Shown here: in pieces, positions 8,112 to 18,839 of the stretch
Layout: each line of letters begins with the position of its first letter
Position numbering within the stretch: the first letter of the stretch is position 1
Source of the DNA: Sphingomonadales bacterium
GTDB lineage: Bacteria; Pseudomonadota; Alphaproteobacteria; Sphingomonadales; Sphingomonadaceae
DNA length: 39,586 nt
Direction of reading: 5' to 3'
Assembly (NCBI GenBank): GCA_028868535.1
Contig: JAGWUH010000034.1
Coordinates: 1 to 39,586, forward strand
Notes under the pieces: model-generated
The model's database searches: none
What the model was told of the DNA's origin: nothing
The model's input: only the letters and a program-made list of their open reading frames with translations
Made by a program: the position numbers and the translations under genes

Positions 8112-8741
8112 ATGGACCATGCCGAACTTTCCCCGCCACAGCGGCTCGCACTCGCCTACGCGCCGCGCCGCGCGCAGCCGGCCTGGCGGGCGTTGTTCGC
8201 GCTCGACGCCCGCTGCGCCGGCTTCGTCCGTGCCCGGCGTGAGCCGATGCTGGCACAGATCCGCCTGGCCTGGTGGCGCGAACGCCTCCAGGAAGGTCCG
8301 GCGAATTGGCCGAGGGGGGAGCCGCTGCTGGCCGAACTCGCCGCCTGGGGCGCGGCGCTGCCGGTCCTCGCCGGCCTGGTCGATGGCTGGGAAGCGCTGC
8401 TGGCCGAGGGACCGTTGCCGCCTGCCGCGATGACCGATTTCGCCGATGGCCGTGCCGCCGCGGTCGATGCGCTGGCCCGCCATCTCGACAGCTCCGCCGC
8501 TGCTGCCGGCGCAGCCGCGCGGCTCTGGGCGCTGGCCGATCTCGCCGCCCATCTGGCTGACCCGGAAGAACGCGCGGCGGCCACCGCGCAGGCGCGCGCT
8601 GCCGCCGCCCCGGCGACGCGCCTGCCACGCGCGCTGCGTCCGCTGGCGGTGCTGGCGACGCTGGCCCGGGCGGAACTCGCCGGCCGCTCGCCCGCGCGCC
8701 GGGCCCTCGCCGCCATCCGGGTTGGCATTGCCGGAATCTAG
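8112..8741 (+). CDS. Squalene/phytoene synthase-like protein (NDUFAF6-like)
   Basis: 209-residue protein that resembles the all-helical squalene/phytoene synthase fold. The N-terminal segment running from PAWRALFALDARCAGFV to EPMLAQIRLAWWRERL matches the conserved part of this family. The Asp-rich DxxxD motifs needed for prenyl diphosphate chemistry are not visible, and the protein is shorter than true synthases (usually about 280-350 residues). It therefore looks more like the catalytically inactive NDUFAF6-type branch, known in mitochondria as a complex I assembly factor. Function in this organism is unknown. It follows the TadE operon by 44 nt and may be co-transcribed. Confidence 0.6.
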   Translation: MDHAELSPPQRLALAYAPRRAQPAWRALFALDARCAGFVRARREPMLAQIRLAWWRERLQEGPANWPRGEPLLAELAAWGAALPVLAGLVDGWEALLAEGPLPPAAMTDFADGRAAAVDALARHLDSSAAAAGAAARLWALADLAAHLADPEERAAATAQARAAAAPATRLPRALRPLAVLATLARAELAGRSPARRALAAIRVGIAGI

Positions 8742-8749
8742 TCTATATC
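8722..8749 (+). promoter_or_regulatory. Sigma-70-type promoter for the EF-hand gene
   Basis: TTGGCA (8722-8727), a 16-nt spacer and TATATC (8744-8749) lie at the 3' end of the preceding gene. Transcription would start near 8756, giving a short leader of about 16 nt that contains the GGGGAG ribosome-binding site of the gene at 8773. The prediction rests on match and spacing only. Confidence 0.45.
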
Positions 8750-8772
8750 CCTGAAAGCGGGGAGATATTTGC

Positions 8773-9345
8773 ATGAACCGGGTCGCGCTGGGAGCATTCG
8801 CTGCGATGCTGCTGGCTTCGGCCGGCCTGTTCTGGTGGCAGGGCCGCGCCGAGGTGGAGCGCGGCGTTCCGCCGCCGGACGTTTCCGGCACGGCCGCCCC
8901 CGGTTTCGACGTCGTCTTGCCCAGTGCCGATCCGCACGGCCGCGGCCCCGGCCTCCCCACCGCGCGACGCGGCGCCGCCTCGAAGGAAGAGCGGCGCTTC
9001 GCCCGGCTCGATCGCAATCGCAATGGCCGGGTCGAACGGGCGGAACTGCTCGCCACCCGCGTCAAGGCCTTCCAGAAGCTGGATGCCAACCACGACAACC
9101 TGCTGACCTTCGAGGAATGGGCCGTGAAGACGGTCGATCGCTTCCGCAGCCTCGATCGCGACGGCGACGGCGTCGTCAGCCGTGCCGAACTCGATGCCTG
9201 GTACGCGGCCCGGGACGCGAAAGCCGCCGCGCGCGCCCGCCCGTCGGCGTCCCGGCCAGGCTGTTCGTGCGCCCCGGCGAAACCGTCGGGGAAGGGCACG
9301 CGCGCCGCCTCAGACGACGAGGGGGAGCCACCCGACGAAAGCTGA
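8773..9345 (+). CDS. Exported or membrane-anchored EF-hand protein
   Basis: 190-residue protein with an N-terminal hydrophobic segment (residues 3-22) that acts as a signal peptide or anchor. Three canonical EF-hand loops follow: residues 80-91 (D-R-N-R-N-G start, E at 12), 104-115 (D-A-N-H-D-N start, E at 12) and 128-139 (D-R-D-G-D-G start, E at 12). The tail is Arg/Ala/Ser-rich with one CSC. Predicted to bind calcium in the periplasm; partner unknown. The start has a strong GGGGAG site. The 3' end overlaps the convergent trmFO gene by 36 bp. Confidence 0.8.
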   Translation: MNRVALGAFAAMLLASAGLFWWQGRAEVERGVPPPDVSGTAAPGFDVVLPSADPHGRGPGLPTARRGAASKEERRFARLDRNRNGRVERAELLATRVKAFQKLDANHDNLLTFEEWAVKTVDRFRSLDRDGDGVVSRAELDAWYAARDAKAAARARPSASRPGCSCAPAKPSGKGTRAASDDEGEPPDES

Positions 9346-10635
9346 TTTCGCACGCTCGGTATAGGCCAGCTTGCGCGCCGGCTTCTTCAGCCGCTTCTCG
9401 CTGACCACCGGCGGGAACAGCCCGAAGTTGACGTTCATCGGCTGGTAAGTCTCCGCTTCCGCGTCGCCGGTGATGTGCGCCAGCAACGCCCCCAGCGCCG
9501 TCTCGCGCGGTGGCGGCGCCCAGTCGCGGCCGGTCGCCTCGCACGCCGTCATCACCCCGGCCAGCAGGCCCACGGCGGCGCTTTCGACATAGCCTTCGCA
9601 GCCGGTGATCTGCCCGGCAAAGCGCAGGTTCGGCGCACGCTTCAGGCGCAACTGCCGATCGAGCAGGGTCGGCGAATTCAGGAAGGTGTTGCGATGCAGC
9701 CCGCCCAGCCGCGCGAACTCGGCGTTCTGCAAGCCCGGGATCATCCGGAACACCCGCACCTGCTCGGCGTGCTTCAGCTTGGTCTGGAACCCCACCATGT
9801 TCCACAGCGTGCCCAGCTTGTTGTCCTGGCGCAGTTGCACGACCGCGTAAGGCCAGCGCCCGGTGCGCGGATCGTCCAGCCCGACCGGCTTCATCGGCCC
9901 GAACCGCAGCGTCTCGACCCCGCGCTCGGCCAGCACTTCCACCGGCATGCAGCCCTCGAAGTAGGGCGTGCTGGCCTCCCACTCCTTGAACGCGGTCTTC
10001 TCGCCGGCCAGCAGCGCCTCGCGAAACGCCAGGTACTGCACCTTGTCCATCGGGCAATTGATGTAGTCGGCGCCGCCTTTATCCCACCGCGCAGCCTTCC
10101 AGGCGACATCCATGTCGATGGTGTCGTGGTGGACGATCGGCGCCAGCGCATCGAAGAACGCCAGGGATTCGGCACCCGTCGCCGCGCCAATGCTGGCCGC
10201 CAGCGCGGCATCGGTCAGCGGCCCGGTGGCGACGATCGCCAACCCTTCCGCCGGCAGCACATCGACGCGTTCGCGCACAAGTTGGAGCGTCGGCAGCGCA
10301 GTAAGCTCTGCCTCGATCGTATCGGAAAACACATCGCGATCGACTGCCAGCGCCGATCCGGCCGGCACCCGCGCCTTGTCCGCCGCGCGCATCACCAGCG
10401 AATCGAGCTGCCGCATCTCGTGGTGCAGCAGCCCCACCGCGTTGCTGTCGCTATCGTCGGAACGCAGGCTGTTCGAGCAGACCAGCTCGGCCAGCGCCGC
10501 GGTGCGATGCGCCGCCGTCGCGCCGCCGCCGCCGCGCATCTCGGACAGCCGCACCCGCAGCCCGCGCCGCGCCAGTTGCCAGGCCGCCTCGCTCCCCGCC
10601 AGGCCGCCGCCGATGACGTGAACGTCGATGCTCAT
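9310..10635 (-). CDS. trmFO: Methylenetetrahydrofolate-tRNA-(uracil-5-)-methyltransferase TrmFO
   Basis: FAD- and folate-dependent enzyme that makes 5-methyluridine at position 54 of tRNA (T loop), using methylene-THF as carbon donor. 441 residues, normal family length. The N-terminus carries the dinucleotide-binding signature GGGLAG (9-14). [10 protein letters not shown] contains Cys53, which aligns with the catalytic-loop cysteine of the family, and Cys194 sits in INCPMDK. The open frame extends further upstream, but the ATG at 10635 overlaps the DUF952 stop by 4 nt and begins the FAD motif properly. It is third in a minus-strand unit gyrA, DUF952 gene, trmFO. Its 3' end overlaps the convergent EF-hand gene. 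Confidence 0.95.
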   Translation of the reverse strand: MSIDVHVIGGGLAGSEAAWQLARRGLRVRLSEMRGGGGATAAHRTAALAELVCSNSLRSDDSDSNAVGLLHHEMRQLDSLVMRAADKARVPAGSALAVDRDVFSDTIEAELTALPTLQLVRERVDVLPAEGLAIVATGPLTDAALAASIGAATGAESLAFFDALAPIVHHDTIDMDVAWKAARWDKGGADYINCPMDKVQYLAFREALLAGEKTAFKEWEASTPYFEGCMPVEVLAERGVETLRFGPMKPVGLDDPRTGRWPYAVVQLRQDNKLGTLWNMVGFQTKLKHAEQVRVFRMIPGLQNAEFARLGGLHRNTFLNSPTLLDRQLRLKRAPNLRFAGQITGCEGYVESAAVGLLAGVMTACEATGRDWAPPPRETALGALLAHITGDAEAETYQPMNVNFGLFPPVVSEKRLKKPARKLAYTERAKSAFVGWLPLVV

Positions 10636-10975
10636 CCTGGCAGCACCACCGCGCCGTCCGCTCCGCGCGCCACCGGCCCGTGCGCGATGACCACCGCCAG
10701 CGGCAAAGCACCATAGACGTGCGGAAACAGCGCCCCGCCGCGCGAGACCTCCCACTTTACCAGGTCACCGAGCGCCGCCAGGTCGACCGCCGCCAGCACC
10801 AGCCCGTCCTGTCCGGCAAAGTGCTTGTCGAGCGTCCCGGCCACCTGCCCGGCATCGGAAAGATGCACGAAGCCATCGGCCAGGTCGACCGGCGCTCCCG
10901 CGAACGTACCCCGCGCCTGCCACTCGGCCCACTGCGCCCCGGTCAGGATCTTGTACGCGACCCCCGGCCGCGGGC

Positions 10976-10979
<4 letters not shown>
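10632..10979 (-). CDS. DUF952 domain protein
   Basis: 115-residue protein matching the DUF952 family: [12 protein letters not shown] near the N-terminus, then [30 protein letters not shown] and a C-terminal [10 protein letters not shown]. The family is small, cytoplasmic and of unknown function; its fold has been compared with ADP-ribosyltransferase-like proteins, which I cannot test here. It overlaps gyrA upstream by 4 nt (ATGA) and trmFO downstream by 4 nt, so it is co-translated with both. Confidence 0.85.
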
Positions 10980-13696
<2,717 letters not shown>

Positions 13697-14008
13697 TGCG
13701 ATGTCGTGCTTTTCTTGTGGAAACGGTTCCTTGCCGGACCGCCCTAGGACAATGCCCGCGCCATTGCCAGCCAAGCCGGGGAGGGGGGTGGGCGCACGGC
13801 CGCTTTTTCCACAAATGCGGCCACGACGCGCCCGCTTCGCGCCGCCCCCCGCACGCGCCGCACGCTTCAGCCGCGGTTCACCGCGCCGCCGCCATCAATC
13901 GGCGTTGCCAAGGCGCGAAATCCCCGCCACTACGGCGCGCGCCATTCACTTGTCCGGAACGGGCCGGCCCCACCAGGCCCGGCGCCGGCGTACAGGAGAG
14001 CATTGCCG
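13697..14008. other. Divergent intergenic region between gyrA and the TPR-like gene (312 bp)
   Basis: This is the longest stretch without an assigned gene. It must carry the promoters of both divergent genes. For the rightward gene, TTGCCA followed after 17 nt by CACTAC (around 13915-13945) is a weak candidate, and AGGAGAG at 13994-14000 is its ribosome-binding site. For gyrA no convincing promoter stands out. The part next to gyrA could instead code for the N-terminal extension if the ATG at 13774 is used. I see no RNA gene or strong hairpin. Confidence 0.5.
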
Positions 14009-15367
14009 ATGAAGTCCAAGTTCGTGTCGTTCGGGTCCGTGTCGTTCGGTCGTCGCGTTGCCCAGGCCGCGCTGGCCATCGCCCTCGTCGCCGGCACCCC
14101 GGTCCTCGCCAAGGACAAGGAACAGCCCGCCAAGGCCGAGGCCAACTCGCCCGACTTCGTCAAGGCCGCCGGCCCCCTGCAGAAGACCCTGGCCGATGCC
14201 CAGCCGCTGATCAAGAAGTACCAGGCCGCCCCGGACAAGGCCGGCAAGGACGCCGCGATGGCCGAACTCAAGACCGCCTTCGCCGCCGCGCCCGCCCAGT
14301 TCCAGGCTGCCGAAGCCGCCGCCAAGAACGGCACCGACAAGTCGGTCGTCGGCCAGTGGGGCGTGATGATCGCCGCCGTCCTGAACGACAACAAGCTCGC
14401 CCAGCGCGCGCTGCAGGACGTCGTCGACAGCGGCAAGGGCACCCCGGCCGAACAGGCTTCCAACCAGTTCAAGCTCGGCGTCTCGGCCTACCAGAACCAG
14501 GACTACGCCACCGCCATCAAGGCGCTGACCCCGGTCGTCGCCGCCAACTACTCGGACGATGTCGCCGCCGAGGCGCTGGCCCTGTCCTACACCAACCAGG
14601 GCCAGACGGCGGAGGCGCTGAACGCGCTCAAGGTCGCCGCGCAGGCGCGCAAGGCCGCCGGCGGCACCGTGCCCAGCCAGTGGCTGCTGCGTGCCAACCA
14701 GATCGCCTACAAGGCCAAGAACCCCACGCTCGGCAACGAATGGGCGATCCTCACCGTCGATTACGCGCCGACCCCGGCGAACTGGATCAGCTCGGCCCAG
14801 CTCCTGCGCATCTACAACGGCTACACCGGGCAGGAGGCGCTCGATCTCGCCCGCCTGCTCAGCCGCTCGGGCGCGCTCGCCGGCAGCCCCAAGGAAGCCC
14901 GCCAGGAATATCTCGACTACATCTCGACCGCTGACGCCCGCCGCCAGCCCGGCGAGGTCCTCGCCGCGATCGACGCAGCCACGGCGTCCGGCGCGCTCGC
15001 CGCCAGCGATCCCGCCGTGGTCGATGCCCGCAACCTCGCCAACCAGCGCCTCGCCGCGGACAAGGCCTCGCTGCCCGCGCTCTACACCCAGTCGCACGGC
15101 GCCGCCGCCAGCGCCGCGGTCGTCGCCGGTACCGCCGACGCCTATCTCGGCTACGGCGATTCCGCCAAGGCGGCCGAACTCTACAAGATCGCGCTGACCA
15201 AGCCCGGGGTCGACAGCGCCCGCGTGCTCACCCGCCTCGGCATCGCCCAGCTCGATGCCGGCGACGCCGCCGCCGCGCTCGACAGCTTCGGCAAGGTCAC
15301 CGGCCCGCGCGCGCCGCTCGCGCAATTCTGGGCGGTCTACGCCCGCCAGAAGGCCGGCGCGAAGTAA
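14009..15367 (+). CDS. Exported tetratricopeptide-repeat-like protein
   Basis: 452-residue protein with a signal peptide: basic start, hydrophobic core AALAIALVAGTPVLA and likely cleavage near residues 32-33, before KDKEQ. The mature part is alanine-rich and helical with TPR-like repeats, for example residues around 150-200 (FKLGVSAYQNQDYATAIKAL) and near the C-terminus (AYLGYGDSAKAAELYKIAL). TPR proteins act as scaffolds; the partner is unknown. The ATG at 14009 is chosen over an in-frame TTG two codons earlier because AGGAGAG ends 8 nt upstream. A 15-nt tandem duplication sits in the signal-peptide n-region. It is divergent from gyrA and followed by a strong hairpin before the oxygenase gene. 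Confidence 0.7.
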   Translation: MKSKFVSFGSVSFGRRVAQAALAIALVAGTPVLAKDKEQPAKAEANSPDFVKAAGPLQKTLADAQPLIKKYQAAPDKAGKDAAMAELKTAFAAAPAQFQAAEAAAKNGTDKSVVGQWGVMIAAVLNDNKLAQRALQDVVDSGKGTPAEQASNQFKLGVSAYQNQDYATAIKALTPVVAANYSDDVAAEALALSYTNQGQTAEALNALKVAAQARKAAGGTVPSQWLLRANQIAYKAKNPTLGNEWAILTVDYAPTPANWISSAQLLRIYNGYTGQEALDLARLLSRSGALAGSPKEARQEYLDYISTADARRQPGEVLAAIDAATASGALAASDPAVVDARNLANQRLAADKASLPALYTQSHGAAASAAVVAGTADAYLGYGDSAKAAELYKIALTKPGVDSARVLTRLGIAQLDAGDAAAALDSFGKVTGPRAPLAQFWAVYARQKAGAK

Positions 15368-15384
15368 GCCCCGGACCGGATCGA

Positions 15385-15418
15385 CCTGCGGGCAGGGCAT
15401 CGCGTCCCGGCCCGCAGG
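15385..15418 (+). terminator. Hairpin between the TPR-like gene and the oxygenase gene
   Basis: CCTGCGGGC (15385-15393) pairs perfectly with GCCCGCAGG (15410-15418); GGG and CCC extend the stem inside after one mismatch, leaving an 8-nt loop. No T-run follows. It fills most of the 60-nt gap and ends about 10 nt before the next ATG, so it may end the upstream transcript, protect its 3' end, or dampen translation of the oxygenase. Confidence 0.5.
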
Positions 15419-15427
15419 GCGCTCCCC

Positions 15428-16606
15428 ATGCGCCTCGCCAACTTCGATCCCGGCGCGTTCCTGCGCGATCACTGGCAGCAGGCCCCGCTGCTGATCCGCG
15501 ACGCGTGGGACGCCTGGCGCGATCCGCTCGATCCCGATGAACTCGCCGGACTGGCCTGCGAACCCGGCGTCGAATCGCGCCTCGTCACCGGCGACCCTGG
15601 CGCCCCGCGCACCCTGTCGCTCGAACACGGCCCGTTCGAACCCGCCCGCTTCGCCCGCCTGGGCGATCGCGACTGGACCCTGCTGGTCCAGGCGGTCGAC
15701 CACCACGATCCCGACGTCGCCGCGCTGATCTCCTCCTTCCGCTTCATCCCCGACTGGCGGATCGACGACGTCATGGTCAGTTATGCCGCCGAAGGCGGCG
15801 GCGTCGGCCCGCACACCGACCAGTACGACGTGTTCCTGATCCAGGGGCTCGGCCGCCGCCGCTGGCGGGTCGGCCCCCGCTGCCATGCCGACACCGCGCT
15901 GCTGCCGCACGACGAGCTGCGCCTGCTCGCCGATTTCCGGCCATCGCACGAATGGCTGCTCGAACCCGGCGACATCCTCTACCTGCCGCCCGGTTTCGCG
16001 CACGACGGCGTCGCCGCCGACGGTCCGTGCATGACCTATTCGATCGGCTTCCGCGCCCCGTCCCGCGCGGAGCTGGTTTCCGCATGGAGCGACGACGTGC
16101 TCTCCCGCCTGCCCGAGGACGATCGCTATGCCGATCCCGGCCTGGCGCTCCAGTCCAACCCGGGTGAGATCACCGCCGCCGCGCTGGCGCTCCTCCAGAC
16201 CAGCGTCGTTGCGGCGCTGTCGGATCGCGCCCGCTTCGCCGATTGGTTCGGACGCCACGCCACCACCCCCAAGTATCCCGAAACCGACTGGCGCCCGGAG
16301 CGCGCGCTCGCCGCCGACGCCGTCGCCGCAGCCCTCGCCGCCGGCATTCCGCTCGCCCGCAATCCCGCCAGCCGCTTCGCCTTCGTCCGCGATGCAGCGG
16401 CGGACGCCGGGGAAGGGGGCTCCGTGACCCTGTTCGTCGACGGCGCCGCATGGCCGTGCAGCGGCAATCTCGCCCGCTTCGCGCAAGCCCTTTGCGCCGG
16501 CCCGCACCTCGCTCCCGATCCCGCAACCGCGGCAGACCCCGCGATCGTGAACCTCGTCACCACGCTCTGCAACGCGGGCGCGCTGGCCTTCGCCGAGGAC
16601 GATTAG
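15428..16606 (+). CDS. roxA: JmjC-type ribosomal protein oxygenase (RoxA/YcfD family)
   Basis: 392-residue Fe(II)- and 2-oxoglutarate-dependent oxygenase of the cupin/JmjC type. The E. coli family member YcfD hydroxylates an arginine of ribosomal protein L16. The facial-triad residues are visible as H129 and D131 in VGPHTDQYDVFLIQG and H182 in LPPGFAHDGV, inside a typical context (RFIPDWRIDDVMVSYA before, YSIGFRAPS after). A dimerisation segment and a winged-helix-like C-terminal region follow, as in YcfD. The family call is strong; the exact substrate here is inferred. The TAG stop is part of the inverted end of the intergenic element downstream. Confidence 0.85.
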   Translation: MRLANFDPGAFLRDHWQQAPLLIRDAWDAWRDPLDPDELAGLACEPGVESRLVTGDPGAPRTLSLEHGPFEPARFARLGDRDWTLLVQAVDHHDPDVAALISSFRFIPDWRIDDVMVSYAAEGGGVGPHTDQYDVFLIQGLGRRRWRVGPRCHADTALLPHDELRLLADFRPSHEWLLEPGDILYLPPGFAHDGVAADGPCMTYSIGFRAPSRAELVSAWSDDVLSRLPEDDRYADPGLALQSNPGEITAAALALLQTSVVAALSDRARFADWFGRHATTPKYPETDWRPERALAADAVAAALAAGIPLARNPASRFAFVRDAAADAGEGGSVTLFVDGAAWPCSGNLARFAQALCAGPHLAPDPATAADPAIVNLVTTLCNAGALAFAEDD

Positions 16607-16710
16607 AGCGTTCTTCGATCGGAGTGGAACACGAAGTGACCCGGAAAAACGCGGGAAACAAGGAAGCTGGAGCGCCCGATTTGAATGAACCAGATCGGAA
16701 TCCGCTCTAG
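16604..16710. repeat. Dispersed-repeat-like intergenic element with inverted ends
   Basis: About 106 bp bounded by TAGAGCG (16604-16610) and its inverse CGCTCTA (16703-16709). The similarity continues imperfectly inward: TTCTTCGATC on the left versus GATTCCGATC reading in from the right. It separates two convergent genes, and the TAG stop codons of both roxA and rluE lie inside the terminal repeats. From memory, sequences of this kind (AGAGCG...CGCTCT, about 100 bp) recur between genes in alphaproteobacterial genomes. Whether it is a miniature mobile element or a bidirectional terminator cannot be decided here. Confidence 0.6.
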
Positions 16711-17255
16711 GCCGCCACTTCGCGCCATTCCCCCGGCGCCAGCCCGTCGAGCGTCCAGTCCCCGATGCGCCACCGCACCAGCCGCAGCGTCGGCAGCCCG
16801 ACCGCCGCGGTCATCCGCCGCACCTGCCGGTTGCGCCCCTCGCGAATCACCAGCCGGATCCAGCTATCGGGCACGTTCTTGCGGAACCGCACCGGCGGAT
16901 CGCGCGGCCACAGCGCCGGCGGCGCGATCGCCTCCGCCTCGGCCGGCAGCGTCATCCCGTCGTTCAGCCGCACCCCGCGCCGCAGCGCCGCCAGTTGCGC
17001 CGCATCGGCAAGGCCCTCGACCTGGACCAGGTAGGTCTTCGCCATCTTGAACCGGGGATCGGCGATGCGCGCCTGCAAGCGCCCGTCGTCCGTCAGCAGC
17101 AGCAGCCCCTCGCTGTCCCGGTCGAGCCGGCCGGCCGGATAGACCCCCGGCACCGTGATCGCCGCGGACAGCGTCGGTCGCTCGGTCGGGCTGCGCGCGT
17201 CGGTGAACTGCGACAGCATCCCGAACGGCTTGTTGAACAACAGCAGCCGCGCCAT
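16707..17255 (-). CDS. rluE: 23S rRNA pseudouridine synthase of the RsuA/RluE family
   Basis: 182-residue pseudouridine synthase lacking the N-terminal S4 domain, as in RluE, which modifies U2457 of E. coli 23S rRNA. The catalytic aspartate is Asp45 in [21 protein letters not shown] and [11 protein letters not shown] are the other family motifs. The assignment to RluE rather than RluB/RluF/RsuA rests on the short length and the N-terminus [14 protein letters not shown]. It starts 28 nt after the carbonic anhydrase stop, so the two genes probably share a transcript. Confidence 0.88.
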   Translation of the reverse strand: MARLLLFNKPFGMLSQFTDARSPTERPTLSAAITVPGVYPAGRLDRDSEGLLLLTDDGRLQARIADPRFKMAKTYLVQVEGLADAAQLAALRRGVRLNDGMTLPAEAEAIAPPALWPRDPPVRFRKNVPDSWIRLVIREGRNRQVRRMTAAVGLPTLRLVRWRIGDWTLDGLAPGEWREVAA

Positions 17256-17283
17256 CAGCCCCCCGGTCGTGTCGCCCGCCCGG

Positions 17284-17949
17284 TCACTCGACCGGCGAAA
17301 ACGTCCCGCTGCCCTCGTCCAGCACGTGCAGCAGCCCGTCCGAGATCGCGAAGAACATGCCGCGCAGCCGCAATTCGCCGTCGCGCTCCTTGCGGCGGAT
17401 GCACGGGAACGTGCGCAGGTTCGCCAGGCTCACCTTGACGCCCTCGTGCTCCATCGCCCGCTCGGCCTCGCGCCCCTCGGTGCCATACTTCGCCGCCACC
17501 GGCTGCCGCGCCTCGTCGAGCAGCGCGATCCACGCGGCGATGAACCCGCCTTCACCCGGCTCGGCGCCATGCAGTTCCTGGGTCAGCGCCGCCTTGCAGC
17601 CGCCGCACATGCCGTGGCCCATCACCACGACTTCCTTGACCTTCAGCACCTGCACCGCGAATTCCAGCGCCGCGGAAACGCCGTGGTGGCCGGGGTTGGT
17701 CTCGAACGGCGGCACCATCGCCGCAACATTGCGCACCACGAAGATCTCGCCGGGATCGACATCGAAGATCTGCGCCGGATCGACCCGGCTGTCGGAGCAC
17801 GCGATCACCATGATCTGCGGCTGCTGGCCTTCGCGCAACGCCGCCCAGCGCTCGCGATTGGGCGTCCAGCCATTGGCCCGGAAATTCCGGTAGCCTTCGA
17901 TCAGGTGGTTGAACTCGGGACTCGGCGGGGGGGAAACGGTCTCGGTCAT
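17284..17949 (-). CDS. can: Beta-class carbonic anhydrase
   Basis: 221-residue zinc enzyme interconverting CO2 and bicarbonate in the cytoplasm. Zinc ligands and catalytic dyad are visible: CSDSR (Cys51, Asp53, Arg55) and GHGMCGG (His112, Cys115). Length and spacing are normal for bacterial beta enzymes. It starts at an ATG after GGGGGCGG. It is upstream of rluE on the same strand, with no obvious functional link. The secreted gene at 17992 lies 42 nt upstream on the same strand but has its own promoter. Confidence 0.95.
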   Translation of the reverse strand: MTETVSPPPSPEFNHLIEGYRNFRANGWTPNRERWAALREGQQPQIMVIACSDSRVDPAQIFDVDPGEIFVVRNVAAMVPPFETNPGHHGVSAALEFAVQVLKVKEVVVMGHGMCGGCKAALTQELHGAEPGEGGFIAAWIALLDEARQPVAAKYGTEGREAERAMEHEGVKVSLANLRTFPCIRRKERDGELRLRGMFFAISDGLLHVLDEGSGTFSPVE

Positions 17950-17991
17950 GCCGCCCCCATGATCGCAGATCGCGACGCTGACAAGGGGGGC

Positions 17992-18681
17992 TTACAGGAA
18001 GGCCATCCCGCAATCGTTCCCACTGCACCACCTTATGGACTTCCTGACGCGCCCGGCATCACCGCTGCCACGTGTCCGCGTCGCAATCCCCCCAGCGATC
18101 CGGCGACCGATCATCGAATACCGCGGCGCCCGCTTCACGCCATACCAGTGATCGACGAACCCGGTCTGCGGTAACGCATACAGCACCTCGTGACGTTTGC
18201 CCGTAAACAACGAATCCGCGTCGTCGCAAACAAGATCCGCAATCGGCCGCCCGTTTCTCTCGATGAACACCCCGCTCCGGAAATCGTGCATCCGGTGGCC
18301 CTGCTTGTCCCACCCCAGGCCATACATCCAGTCGTAGACCATGTACCGGTAGGCCCCGACGTGAAAACTGATCTGCTCTTCACCGCCGGCGGTCGCTGTT
18401 CGAAAGACATACCGAAGCCCCCCGGCGTCAATCTCGACACGCCCCGGCCTCCCGAACCGATACCGCGCCGTCTCCCCGGCCAGGCAAACCGAAACCAGCT
18501 TCGCCCCCACCTTTCGGCCGATCGGGCAAGACGCGATCACCGTCTCCCCTGCGCCGCACAGCGTTACACGGTCGCGTGGATGCCGCACCCCGCTCCCCGC
18601 CCATGCCACGCCCGAAACCGCCAGCCACAACGCCACCAGCCAGCCCGTCACGTGCAGCCTACGCATCGAAAAGCGTTTCAT
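17992..18681 (-). CDS. Exported protein of unknown function with YRFG-RPG motif
   Basis: 229-residue protein with a signal peptide (basic MKRFSMRRL, hydrophobic core WLVALWLAVSGVAWA). The mature part has several cysteines (LCGAGETVIASC, VSVCLAG, LVCDDAD, WCSGNDCG) and the segment ARYRFGRPGRVEIDAGG. This combination resembles a widespread but uncharacterised family of small secreted proteobacterial proteins. I do not recognise a catalytic motif. The ATG at 18681 has GAGGTG 7 nt upstream; ATG 18666 is a weaker alternative. The frame stays open upstream but without a better start. Its codon and base use looks less GC-biased than its neighbours, and it has its own promoter, divergent from lipA. 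Confidence 0.65.
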   Translation of the reverse strand: MKRFSMRRLHVTGWLVALWLAVSGVAWAGSGVRHPRDRVTLCGAGETVIASCPIGRKVGAKLVSVCLAGETARYRFGRPGRVEIDAGGLRYVFRTATAGGEEQISFHVGAYRYMVYDWMYGLGWDKQGHRMHDFRSGVFIERNGRPIADLVCDDADSLFTGKRHEVLYALPQTGFVDHWYGVKRAPRYSMIGRRIAGGIATRTRGSGDAGRVRKSIRWCSGNDCGMAFL

Positions 18682-18706
18682 CGTCACGCACCTCGCCGGG
18701 CCGGAA

Positions 18707-18735
18707 CGTATGGCGAACAAATGATCAAATGTCAA
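18707..18735 (-). promoter_or_regulatory. Promoter for the exported unknown gene
   Basis: Reading leftward, a perfect TTGACA (18735-18730) is followed after 17 nt by CATACG (18712-18707). Transcription would start near 18700, leaving a leader of about 19 nt that includes the GAGGTG ribosome-binding site. The surrounding 18700-18780 is AT-rich compared with the rest of the window. Confidence 0.55.
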
Positions 18736-18804
18736 GCAAAAAGAATCTCTTGTACCTCCATCAACCACCCCCGATCTAGCCTCCATCCGCTCCCCCGCCG
18801 CGCC

Positions 18805-18833
18805 TTGCGACAATCCCGCCATGCGCCTATGTG
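18805..18833 (+). promoter_or_regulatory. Candidate lipA promoter giving a leaderless transcript
   Basis: TTGCGA (18805-18810), 17 nt, then TATGTG (18828-18833). A start about 7 nt after the -10 element falls on the lipA ATG at 18840. No ribosome-binding site precedes that ATG (the bases before it are GTGCGCCCC), which fits a leaderless message. Confidence 0.4.
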
Positions 18834-18839
18834 CGCCCC

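Noticed and set aside
13946..16507. 853-codon minus-strand open frame opposite the TPR-like and oxygenase genes
   Set aside because: It spans two well-supported genes and their hairpin gap, and its product is low-complexity Gly/Ala/Val/Arg. It is an artefact of GC-rich codon use.
16604..16710. tRNA or small structured RNA between roxA and rluE
   Set aside because: No cloverleaf, T-loop or CCA-like end can be drawn; the pairing is limited to the element ends.
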